Assembly: GCA_031254175.1 (NCBI GenBank) | Contig: JAIRUY010000009.1 | Coordinates: 1 to 7,056, forward strand | Direction of reading: 5' to 3' | Length of the DNA: 7,056 bases | Source: Treponema sp. | GTDB lineage: Bacteria > Spirochaetota > Spirochaetia > Treponematales > Breznakiellaceae | In this document: one piece after another, positions 1 through 5,746 of the stretch | Position numbering within the stretch: position 1 is the first letter of the stretch | How the letters are laid out: every line of letters starts with the position of its first letter | Made by a program: the position numbers and the translations under genes | Notes under the pieces: generated by a model | Told to the model about the DNA's origin: nothing | The model's database searches: none | Seen by the model: the letters and a program-made list of their open reading frames with translations, nothing else

Positions 1-369
1 CACAGTTCAAAACTTACATCTGTTGTTCTTCCCAATTCTTTAAGAAGGATTGAAAAAGGCGCGTTTGAACATAATATAAGACTACGTTCCATTGATATAC
101 CGGAAGGCGTAAATGAAATCGGTGATTTGGCTTTTAACGGTTGTGAAGCTTTGGCCTCTGTTTCGCTTCCCTCTACCATACAAAAAATCGGAGCAAAAGC
201 CTTTCGTTCCTGTCCGGCATTGGTAACTGTTTCATTGCCGGCCTCTGTGCGAAGTATAGAGTTTGGGTTTTGGGTATTCCAGAATTCTCCCAATGTGTCA
301 CTTCACAGCCAGGCAGCAATGAGAAGAAGCGGTTATACCGATAAATTCGGCGACAGGTTAGGCAGATAA
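1..369 (+). CDS. BspA-like leucine-rich-repeat protein, C-terminal part (5' end outside window)
   Basis: The reading frame is open from base 1 to the TAA at 367-369, giving 122 residues with the start upstream of the window. It contains 23-residue LRR_5 (BspA/TpLRR-type) units beginning at residues 5, 28 and 51, plus a degenerate fourth at 74. Each has the pattern L-x-S-V/I-x-L/I-P-x-x-[LVI]-x-x-I-x-x-x-A-F-x-x-C. The last roughly 30 residues leave the repeat pattern and form a C-terminal tail. A TTG at 127 could be read as a start, but the repeats run straight through it, so it is internal. Proteins of this family are usually exported or surface-associated and are linked to adhesion and protein binding in Treponema, Bacteroidetes and protozoa. 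The export signal would be in the missing part, so location is inferred. The gene converges on dtd with 12 bp between the two stop codons. Confidence 0.85.
   Translation, partial: HSSKLTSVVLPNSLRRIEKGAFEHNIRLRSIDIPEGVNEIGDLAFNGCEALASVSLPSTIQKIGAKAFRSCPALVTVSLPASVRSIEFGFWVFQNSPNVSLHSQAAMRRSGYTDKFGDRLGR
13..288 (+). repeat. LRR_5 repeat units, 69-bp period
   Basis: Units of 69 bp (23 codons) start at 13, 82, 151 and 220. The fourth unit decays after its I-E-F-G positions. The periodicity is clear in the protein and weak in the DNA, so these are old, diverged repeats rather than recent copies. Confidence 0.75.
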
Positions 370-381
370 AAAACCGGCCGA

Positions 382-843
382 TTAAAATTTTGTATCCAGT
401 AAAATTGTTACGGGGCCGTCATTTGTTGCCGTTACTTTCATATTTGCCTGAAACTCTCCATGTTCGCAAAGTATTCCCTGTTCGCGGATTTTTATTATAA
501 AGTATTCATAAAGTTCTTTTGCCGCCTCCGGCTGCGCCGCTCCGCTCCAGGAAGGGCGCCGACCTTTGCGGGCATCGGCAAGAAGCGTGAATTGCGAAAT
601 AACAAGAATACCTGTTCTTTCTTCTTTACCGGCAATAACATCTTTAAGAGACAAGTTCATTACACCGCCCTCATCATTAAATATTCTTAAATTAACAATT
701 TTATCCGCCAGCCAATCCGCGTCTTTTTTACTGTCCCCTTGAGCTACGCCAAGATAAACAAGCAAGCCGGATTCAACGCTGCCCTTGTTATGGCCGTTAA
801 CTGTAACAGATGCGTCTATAATTCTTTGAACTACAGCTTTCAT
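382..843 (-). CDS. dtd: D-aminoacyl-tRNA deacylase (D-Tyr-tRNA deacylase)
   Basis: This 153-residue protein matches the DTD family along its whole length (E. coli Dtd is about 145). DTD hydrolyses D-amino acids (and Gly mischarged on tRNA-Ala) from tRNA in the cytoplasm, a chirality proofreading step. The N-terminus MKAVVQRI-ASVTV, the catalytic-pocket motif SQFTL (83-87) and the NDGPVT motif carrying the Gly-cisPro pair (141-146) are all present. A few extra residues around 67-78 lengthen one loop compared with E. coli. The ATG at 843 is chosen because it gives the family N-terminus; an upstream TTG at 915 would add 24 residues lying inside the previous gene. The start follows that gene's TAA by 1 nt and has no clear Shine-Dalgarno sequence, so translation is probably coupled. 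It is the last cistron of the four-gene minus-strand unit. Confidence 0.95.
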   Translation of the reverse strand: MKAVVQRIIDASVTVNGHNKGSVESGLLVYLGVAQGDSKKDADWLADKIVNLRIFNDEGGVMNLSLKDVIAGKEERTGILVISQFTLLADARKGRRPSWSGAAQPEAAKELYEYFIIKIREQGILCEHGEFQANMKVTATNDGPVTILLDTKF

Positions 844-844
844 T

Positions 845-1957
845 TTAATTTTCAAGTCTGGCTGACTGGTGTATCGCGACACCTTCAAGGCTGATATCTG
901 AATAAGAAGAGACAATCTTTATTTTTCCAAGCACTTCAAGCGGGCGTTCATTGTTTATGGCGACCGGTTTGTAAAAAAATACAGGTATTATTCCTTCAAG
1001 CGATCTGCGTGTGTCATAACCGACAAGAAAATCAAATCTTGTATATTCATCCGTTATTTCAATGTTAGTCGCCATGCCCCTCCAGATAACATGCACATCC
1101 CTGTAAATAGCAGGTTCGCTAATTACAGCCGCGTAAGAAGGATTGTCATTCCTGTTAAACGAATTAAAACCCGGAGTTTCCATGTAAGTAAGCAAAAGTC
1201 TGGATTTGTCTTTTATGCTTTGGGAAGCGTTTGATTCCAGAATACGGTTAAGGTTTATCTTTGCGGCTTCGTCACGGTAAGAAGTAAAAAGAGACAATGC
1301 CCTGTCATAAAGATCCGCCGCCTGATTCACCGTCAGGATATACATATAAGAGCCGCCTGATTCAACAGAATTTGATCTTTCCTGTCCTGAAAGAATAAAC
1401 TCTGTTACAGAACGGCTGTCGTTCTTTTTGGAACCGGGCATCAGGTTAAATTTGGCAAGTATACCGTAACTTAAAATTAAGACGGCGGAAATTACAATGG
1501 CGGCAGTTAATATTGTCCTTGAATTAAGATCAGGAGACGGAATCGGCGGATATAATTTTTTCAGCTTTTTTGGAGTCAAGAAATCAGAAAGGTCTTCTGA
1601 AGAAGAATATTTACGGATAAAAACAAGCGCTTTTTTGGCGATTTTATTTTTTGGATCCATCTCCTGTACATCAAGATAATAGTCAACAGCCTGGACTGTA
1701 TTCATGCGTTTAAGATACAAAACGGCAAGACCAAGCAGAACAAGGGGGTCTTTCATTTTTATCTGTCTGGCAAGTCTGAAATTTGAAAGCGCTTCGCCGA
1801 AACTGCCGGCATAAAGGCTTATTAAACCGAAAAGATAATAATACTTAAAAGAACCGTTATAGCGGTCTTCTTCCGTTTTAAGCGTCCTTAACGCGCCCTC
1901 AAAATCACGCCTTCTGGCAAGACGGGAAGCTTTAGCCAATACAGTGTCTAACTTCAT
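845..1957 (-). CDS. TPR protein with one transmembrane helix and a beta-rich C-terminal domain
   Basis: This is a 370-residue protein I do not recognise by name. Residues 5-110 are helical with TPR features, best at 37-70 and 71-104 (the second ends with the typical x-DP at 101-102). A basic linker with PP (137-138) leads to one hydrophobic span at about 148-168. There is no N-terminal signal peptide. The simplest topology is therefore TPRs in the cytoplasm and residues 170-370 outside the inner membrane. The tail from about 285 to 370 alternates strands in an order resembling an OB-type barrel (V-I-W-R-G at 290-294, F-D-F-L-V-G at 308-313, L-G-K-I-K-I-V at 343-349). The OB reading is inference only. 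The ATG directly abuts the TAG of the preceding gene (TAGATG) and has no strong Shine-Dalgarno sequence, which suggests translational coupling. The protein probably works with the two exported products encoded upstream in the same unit. Confidence 0.8.
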   Translation of the reverse strand: MKLDTVLAKASRLARRRDFEGALRTLKTEEDRYNGSFKYYYLFGLISLYAGSFGEALSNFRLARQIKMKDPLVLLGLAVLYLKRMNTVQAVDYYLDVQEMDPKNKIAKKALVFIRKYSSSEDLSDFLTPKKLKKLYPPIPSPDLNSRTILTAAIVISAVLILSYGILAKFNLMPGSKKNDSRSVTEFILSGQERSNSVESGGSYMYILTVNQAADLYDRALSLFTSYRDEAAKINLNRILESNASQSIKDKSRLLLTYMETPGFNSFNRNDNPSYAAVISEPAIYRDVHVIWRGMATNIEITDEYTRFDFLVGYDTRRSLEGIIPVFFYKPVAINNERPLEVLGKIKIVSSYSDISLEGVAIHQSARLEN

Positions 1958-3049
1958 CTATTGTAAATTAAATCTTGCTTTATGAGTTTCAATTGATTTT
2001 TCTATATCAGCAAGATCGTTTTCATTGAGATATATTTCGCCGTTTATAAATTGATTTAATATTTCCTGCAATCTGTAAAGCATGAGTAAATTTGTATCCG
2101 AAAACGCATCATCATATTGTATATCCTGTGTTAAAACCGGAGAATAAACATTCTGCATTTCTGGTGTATTCCAGTCAATATCTTCTGTTGCAAGAAAAGG
2201 AGAATAAACATTCTGTCTTTCTGTTGTATACCAGTCAATATCTTCTGTTGTAAGAAAAATAGAATATGTAAATGTTCTGTCTTTTTCAAGGATTTCCGGG
2301 TTATAGTAATAACAAACCGCAGAATCATTGAATGAATATGGAAGATTTGAAAAAGATCTGCCTGCGGAATACAGAAGAAGCCAATGAGCATTATATAATC
2401 TGCTCCAGTTTGCTATGTCTACATAATCGGGTACTTTTGCGTCAGGGTTATGAAGATCAACAATACTTCCCATCAAGCTAAGATTATTATGCCTGGATAT
2501 CCAGTATAATTCACCTGACCTGCCGTCTATTCGTGTTTCTGAAGTTATTATTCTCTTGTTTGTTAAAAAAGAAACATTTTTTTCGTTTTCACCCAAATGT
2601 GTATCAACTATAAACCGCAAACCAACATTGGCGTTTCTGTCTCCTTTATTTGTAACAGTAATTGTTATATTAAATCCATTTGTATCCTGGGAATTTGCTG
2701 TCCTTACGGGAGTAAAAATTTTTCTGACTGTCAGAAAATCCGATTCGTAAACAATAACCGGAAATCTGCCTTCTCTTTCAACTCTTGTTCGAAAAACATT
2801 TGTCCTGCCCAGATTATGAACTTTTCCGTTATAATGAACCGCAAGAAGACTGGACTTTGGTTCCCTGTCATAAAACAAAGGTTCATATACCCTGTTTCTT
2901 TCGTCTGTCAGATAATAAAGCGAAAAACCTCCGTTTCTTTCATTGATAACAAGACGAATATTCCCGTCAAAAAAATCAGCGGCAAAAAGATAAAAAGAGA
3001 CAGAAAAAATAAAAAATACGGCAAAAACAAAAACCTTAAGAGATTTCAA
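1958..3049 (-). CDS. Exported beta-rich protein with internal tandem repeat, function unknown
   Basis: The 363-residue product starts at TTG (3049-3047), supported by a perfect AGGAGG six bases upstream. No ATG sits in a comparable position. Residues 1-24 are a signal peptide: a K-containing N-terminus, a very hydrophobic F/V/I core and FAA before D25. The mature part from about 28 to 262 alternates strands like a large beta-sandwich. The stretch VGLRFIVDTHLGEN (142-155) resembles the V-G-x-x-x-x-V-D-T signature I associate with supersandwich (carbohydrate-mutarotase-like) domains of surface proteins; that link is inference. Residues 265-304 are two near-identical 20-residue units, with a degenerate third after them. 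The last 40 residues are helical. The protein is probably periplasmic or outer-membrane associated. Its start overlaps the stop of the TPR gene upstream by 4 nt, and the next gene follows with no gap. Confidence 0.82.
   Translation of the reverse strand: MKSLKVFVFAVFFIFSVSFYLFAADFFDGNIRLVINERNGGFSLYYLTDERNRVYEPLFYDREPKSSLLAVHYNGKVHNLGRTNVFRTRVEREGRFPVIVYESDFLTVRKIFTPVRTANSQDTNGFNITITVTNKGDRNANVGLRFIVDTHLGENEKNVSFLTNKRIITSETRIDGRSGELYWISRHNNLSLMGSIVDLHNPDAKVPDYVDIANWSRLYNAHWLLLYSAGRSFSNLPYSFNDSAVCYYYNPEILEKDRTFTYSIFLTTEDIDWYTTERQNVYSPFLATEDIDWNTPEMQNVYSPVLTQDIQYDDAFSDTNLLMLYRLQEILNQFINGEIYLNENDLADIEKSIETHKARFNLQ
2139..2258 (-). repeat. In-frame 60-bp tandem duplication inside the 363-aa gene
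   Basis: The copies at 2139-2198 and 2199-2258 match at 55 of 60 positions with no indels. Each encodes a 20-residue unit (265-284 and 285-304) of the form F-L-x-T-E-D-I-D-W-x-T-x-E-x-Q-N-V-Y-S-P. Related partial sequence lies on both sides: YSIFL before the first unit, and VLT-QDI after the second (with a codon missing). The ancestral segment therefore seems to have been copied more than once. Such high DNA identity argues for a recent or still-variable duplication. Confidence 0.93.
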
Positions 3050-4002
3050 AAAGAACCTCCTCTTATATAATCATCGATCAATAAATCCAGTTCCCTGTTT
3101 AATTGCCTTGCTCTCTCCAGCAGTCTTTCATGCAATGATTGCCATGTGTTTTCAAGGCTCTGCGCGGTTTCTTGCGGCAGAATAACAGATGCGGCCGGAC
3201 TTTCGCCGGCAGCCGGTTCGCCTGACACATCAAACTGGCTTGCCGAAACTCCGCCTTGGGAAAGTTCATTTATGCGTCTTTCATATAAGTTTATTGTTTG
3301 TTCATACATTCTTATTCTTCGCATATAATCTTCGCTTGTTCTAAGCGATTCTTCATGGCTCCATTGCAGAAGCGTCAAAAGTTCGGCCTCAATTTTCTTT
3401 TGTTTGATAAGATCCAATCTGTAGGAAGAAACTTCTCCTTTCTGGCTCACAGGATATCTTGTTAAAACCCATGTGTAGAAATTTTCAGCTTCATTGTATT
3501 GACCCATTGAAAACAGGCATTCACCCATCCAGAAATATGCTGCCGCTACGCGATCTGCGGTTTGCGGGTCTGTATATGGAGATACCGAATCAATATAACG
3601 TCTGAATAAAACGATGGCATCATCAAAATAACCCAAGTTATAGTATATTCTCGCGCGGTGATAAACCATATCCCTTGCGTAACTTGAATTGGGGGCAACT
3701 CTTTCAAGTTCATCCATGTCAATAATTGCCGACCCATAGTCAGAAAAGCCAAGTTCGCTTAATATTACCCAGTAAATCGCCCGTGACCAGTCTTCAAGGG
3801 AAGTTGCAATTTCCTGCGCACGGCGGAATTCTATAGCTGCGTCATACCAGCGTGATGAATCATAGAACTGAATGCCGTTTTGATATCTTCGGACATATTG
3901 CGCATACGCGCTTTCTTGAGCAGTGGAAATTACCGCCGGGAATAACATTAAACCCAATAATAACGGCCAAATGCTCATTCTTGCAGATTTTGTTAATGCC
4001 AC
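3046..4002 (-). CDS. Exported TPR/coiled-coil protein, CpoB/BamD-like arrangement
   Basis: The 318-residue product probably starts at GTG (4002-4000), since AGGGGG lies 5 nt upstream. An ATG at 3978 (residue 9) is the alternative and has no good ribosome site. A signal peptide with the hydrophobic stretch at about 11-27 ends near STA (26-28), with cleavage likely before Q29. No lipobox Cys is present. Helical repeats follow: TPR-like units at about 36-68, 73-104, 112-140 and 150-185. The last, with Y-F-W-M-G-E-C-x-F-S-M-G-Q-Y-x-E-A-E, is very like the C-terminal TPRs of YbgF/CpoB and BamD. Residues about 195-248 look coiled-coil, 250-275 form a flexible Ser/Gly/Ala/Pro linker, and 280-312 form another long charged helix. 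TPR proteins of this type are periplasmic scaffolds for envelope assembly; the exact role here is unknown. It is the first gene of the minus-strand unit, so it probably sets the unit's expression. Confidence 0.85.
   Translation of the reverse strand: MALTKSARMSIWPLLLGLMLFPAVISTAQESAYAQYVRRYQNGIQFYDSSRWYDAAIEFRRAQEIATSLEDWSRAIYWVILSELGFSDYGSAIIDMDELERVAPNSSYARDMVYHRARIYYNLGYFDDAIVLFRRYIDSVSPYTDPQTADRVAAAYFWMGECLFSMGQYNEAENFYTWVLTRYPVSQKGEVSSYRLDLIKQKKIEAELLTLLQWSHEESLRTSEDYMRRIRMYEQTINLYERRINELSQGGVSASQFDVSGEPAAGESPAASVILPQETAQSLENTWQSLHERLLERARQLNRELDLLIDDYIRGGSF
3056..3062 (-). promoter_or_regulatory. Shine-Dalgarno site deciding the TTG start at 3049
   Basis: The minus strand reads GAGGAGG here, followed by a 6-nt spacer and TTG. 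The site lies inside the last codons of the upstream gene, where it encodes Arg-Gly-Gly. It justifies the non-ATG start of the 363-aa gene and supports coupled translation across the TTGA overlap. Confidence 0.85.
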
Positions 4003-4007
4003 GACCG

Positions 4008-4013
4008 CCCCCT
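4008..4013 (-). promoter_or_regulatory. Shine-Dalgarno site supporting the GTG start at 4002
   Basis: The minus strand reads AGGGGG, five bases before GTG. It favours the GTG over the in-frame ATG 24 bases further in. Confidence 0.6.
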
Positions 4014-4039
4014 AATCTTTTTTTCACAGATTTCTTTTA

Positions 4040-4045
4040 ATTATA
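4040..4045 (-). promoter_or_regulatory. Possible -10 box for the four-gene envelope/dtd unit
   Basis: A perfect TATAAT lies on the minus strand in the 70-bp gap between rpe and the 318-aa TPR gene. Transcription would start near 4034, giving a leader of about 32 nt with the AGGGGG site in place. The -35 position (about 4063-4068, TGGTAT) is poor, and the region is AT-rich, so a chance match is possible. No convincing terminator separates rpe from this unit, so read-through from the rpe promoter is also possible. Confidence 0.45.
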
Positions 4046-4072
4046 ATAGGTTGAGACAAAAAATACCACTTT

Positions 4073-4723
4073 TTAAGAAAGCAAATGTTTAATAAAACCT
4101 TTCTTGTCAGAATTATGGAAAAACGCCGACCCTACGACAAGCACATCAGCGCCCGCTTCTTTTGCTTTTTCCGCTGTTATCTCATTTATGCCGCCGTCAA
4201 CAGAAATTCTGAAATCAAGACCGGCCTGTGTCCTCATCTTTGCCAGTTTTTTCACTTTTTCAAGGCATTCAGGAATGAGAATTTGCCCGCCAAAACCGGG
4301 ATTTACAGTCATAATTAACACTAAATCAACAAAAGGCAATACTTCTTCCAGCATGGAAACAGGGGTAGAAGGCACAATCGCTGCACCGGCTTTTATTCCA
4401 AGGCCGCGTATTTCTGACAGGGATTTGTGCAAATGCAGTTCGCTTTCCAGATGCAATGTAATCGCATCCGCCCCCGCTTCCGCAAATTTCTTAATAAACT
4501 GCCATGGTTTTTCAATCATCAGGTGCACATCAAAAAAAATCTTTGTTTTTTGCCTTAACGCGCTCACCAACAGAGACCCGAAGGTTATATCCGGCACAAA
4601 AGAGCCGTCCATGACATCCAGATGAAGCCAATCAGCCCCCGAATCTTCAGTTTCTGACACAGCTTTTGCGAAATCAGAGAAATCCGCGGCTAAAATTGAC
4701 GGTGAAACAATTACCCGGCTCAT
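4073..4723 (-). CDS. rpe: Ribulose-phosphate 3-epimerase
   Basis: The 216-residue product interconverts D-ribulose 5-phosphate and D-xylulose 5-phosphate in the pentose phosphate pathway, in the cytoplasm, as a metal-dependent TIM barrel. The family signatures are all present: PSILAADF (8-15), HLDVMDG with metal-binding H34 and catalytic D36, H67 in DVHLM, the phosphate-loop NPGFGGQ (141-147), catalytic D176 in VDGG, and GSAFF (198-202). Length is normal for the family. The ATG at 4723 gives the usual MS-x-x-IVSPSIL N-terminus. An in-frame ATG at 4735 would lie inside the -10 box of a near-consensus promoter, so it is unlikely to be in the transcript. There is no Shine-Dalgarno sequence in front of 4723, in keeping with a leaderless message. 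The gene is divergent from the TPR-greA pair. Confidence 0.96.
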   Translation of the reverse strand: MSRVIVSPSILAADFSDFAKAVSETEDSGADWLHLDVMDGSFVPDITFGSLLVSALRQKTKIFFDVHLMIEKPWQFIKKFAEAGADAITLHLESELHLHKSLSEIRGLGIKAGAAIVPSTPVSMLEEVLPFVDLVLIMTVNPGFGGQILIPECLEKVKKLAKMRTQAGLDFRISVDGGINEITAEKAKEAGADVLVVGSAFFHNSDKKGFIKHLLS

Positions 4724-4730
4724 TTTATTT

Positions 4731-4759
4731 ATCATACTTTGTTCATATACTATTGTCAA
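4731..4759 (-). promoter_or_regulatory. rpe promoter (sigma-70 type), predicted leaderless
   Basis: On the minus strand a perfect -35 TTGACA (4759-4754) and a 17-nt spacer lead to TATGAT (4736-4731), one mismatch from consensus. Normal -10 to +1 spacing puts the start at about 4724, immediately before the ATG at 4723. The start site is inferred from spacing only. Confidence 0.75.
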
Positions 4760-4780
4760 ACCTTTAAATAATGGTATACT
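4753..4780 (+). promoter_or_regulatory. Promoter of the TPR-greA pair, extended -10
   Basis: On the plus strand TTGTCA (4753-4758), a 16-nt spacer and TATACT (4775-4780) are seen. TG one base upstream of the -10 box (4772-4773) gives an extended -10. The start is predicted near A4787, five bases before the ATG at 4792. Its -35 box occupies nearly the same bases as that of rpe (4753-4759), so polymerase could serve only one direction at a time. Confidence 0.65.
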
Positions 4781-4791
4781 GACGGCAGGCA

Positions 4792-5736
4792 ATGGAAAAC
4801 ACTCAGGCTGCGAGGCTGCTTAAAAAAGCCTATGAAAAATTAAAGGCCTCGGAAGCGGAGGCGGCTTGTGCGTTTATAGAGCAGGCTCTGGATTTAGACT
4901 TTGAAAACGAAGAAATCAAGCATGCCCTTAAATGCGTTCACTGGTGGCTTGAACATACCAGGAGGATTGATGAAATAAAAAACCCTTTTGAGAAGGGCAG
5001 CGTTTATATTTCCCTTTTAAAACAATACCACGTTTTTCTTGGGCAATTTGATAAAATATACGATCAGTGTCAGTACGCTGTTCGTTTTTTTGTTTTTTCC
5101 AGGGCATTATTTTATTTTGAAGGATTGCTGGGGAACCCGGCCAATCAGCATGATCCCTGCCTGCTTCTTTTGGCAGGCCGCTGCTACAAGGGGCTTGGCA
5201 ATTACGATCAGGCGTTGAACTTTTTGGAAAAGGCCGTCCACATAAAAAGGGAAGACGCGCAAATCCTTTCCGAAGTAGCGGATATAAACGCCCTGCTGTC
5301 GCAGACCAAAGCGGCCAAGGCTTTGTTCAGGGAAGCTTTTTTTTTGGATCCTTCAAAGATAAACATTCTTTCTTTGGAATCGGCGCTGATACAAAAACTT
5401 AAGGACAAGGTTTCGGCTATTGGTTTCAAGGAAGAAGAGTTATGTGAATGGATGCCTGTTTACGGTTATTTATGGGGGGTATTTTCAGTAAAACGCGAAT
5501 TAAAACAGATGGAAGCCGGCAGGTTAAAACAGGCGATTTTTTCGCTGGAAACCGAATACGAGGCCAATCCTTCAAGGCGCGGGATAATAAAACCCCGTCT
5601 TTTAAACCATTACTTCTGGCTTATCGATCATTATGAAATCAGCCGTGAGGATCCGTCACTGATTGACGAGATCCTCTTAAAAATAAAAATTACCGATCCG
5701 GATATTCATAAAATGTATACCGGACAGCATGTATGA
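4792..5736 (+). CDS. Soluble TPR protein upstream of greA, function unknown
   Basis: This 314-residue protein has no signal peptide or membrane span, so it is probably cytoplasmic. Residues 4-37 resemble a first TPR (A-x-x-L-L-K-K-A-Y-E-K-L ... A-L-D-L-D-F). The clearest units are 122-154 (L-L-L-A-G-R-C-Y-K-G-L-G-N-Y-D-Q-A-L) and 155-188, ending in the typical LDP. The region 45-115 is helical and rich in aromatic residues (WW at 51-52, FF at 99-100), and 220-285 is also helical without clear repeats. The ATG at 4792 is the first possible start: an in-frame TGA lies at 4780-4782 and no start codon comes between. The gene ends 10 bp before the greA-like gene, and its stop overlaps that gene's ribosome site. 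The two are almost certainly co-transcribed and may act together. A run of nine T at 5337-5345 lies inside the coding region. Confidence 0.85.
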   Translation: MENTQAARLLKKAYEKLKASEAEAACAFIEQALDLDFENEEIKHALKCVHWWLEHTRRIDEIKNPFEKGSVYISLLKQYHVFLGQFDKIYDQCQYAVRFFVFSRALFYFEGLLGNPANQHDPCLLLLAGRCYKGLGNYDQALNFLEKAVHIKREDAQILSEVADINALLSQTKAAKALFREAFFLDPSKINILSLESALIQKLKDKVSAIGFKEEELCEWMPVYGYLWGVFSVKRELKQMEAGRLKQAIFSLETEYEANPSRRGIIKPRLLNHYFWLIDHYEISREDPSLIDEILLKIKITDPDIHKMYTGQHV

Positions 5737-5740
5737 GGAG
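5735..5740 (+). promoter_or_regulatory. Shine-Dalgarno site of the greA-like gene
   Basis: GAGGAG lies six bases before the ATG at 5747 and overlaps the TGA (5734-5736) of the TPR gene. The arrangement fixes the start and suggests coupled translation of the pair. Confidence 0.85.
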
Positions 5741-5746
5741 TGAAAA

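Noticed and set aside
127..369. Separate small gene starting at TTG 127
   Set aside because: The frame is open to base 1 and the 23-residue repeats continue through the TTG, so it is an internal codon.
340..410. Bidirectional terminator between the LRR gene and dtd
   Set aside because: Only a CGGCCG hexamer, a short GGTT/AACC match and an A/T-only AATTTT/AAAATT pairing are seen; no stable stem with a U tract.
844..915. 24-residue N-terminal extension of dtd from a TTG at 915
   Set aside because: It overlaps the end of the 370-aa gene and has no family match; the ATG at 843 gives the standard DTD N-terminus.
2131..2391. Overlapping minus-strand frame of 86 codons
   Set aside because: It is a shadow of the 363-aa gene; its internal repeat is only the 60-bp duplication read in another frame.
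4054..4059. TTGTCT on the minus strand as a -35 box for the TATAAT at 4040-4045
   Set aside because: The spacing is only 8 nt, far too short.
4070..4090. Possible terminator after rpe (CTTT/AAAG stem followed by a T run)
   Set aside because: The stem is about 4 A/T-rich pairs and overlaps the rpe end; too weak to call.
4104..4625. 173-codon plus-strand frame opposite rpe
   Set aside because: It is fully antisense to a complete, well-conserved enzyme gene and its translation shows no family features.
4724..4792. Longer rpe starting at 4735 or 4792
   Set aside because: The extra residues do not match the family, no ribosome site is present, and the bases are the promoter region.
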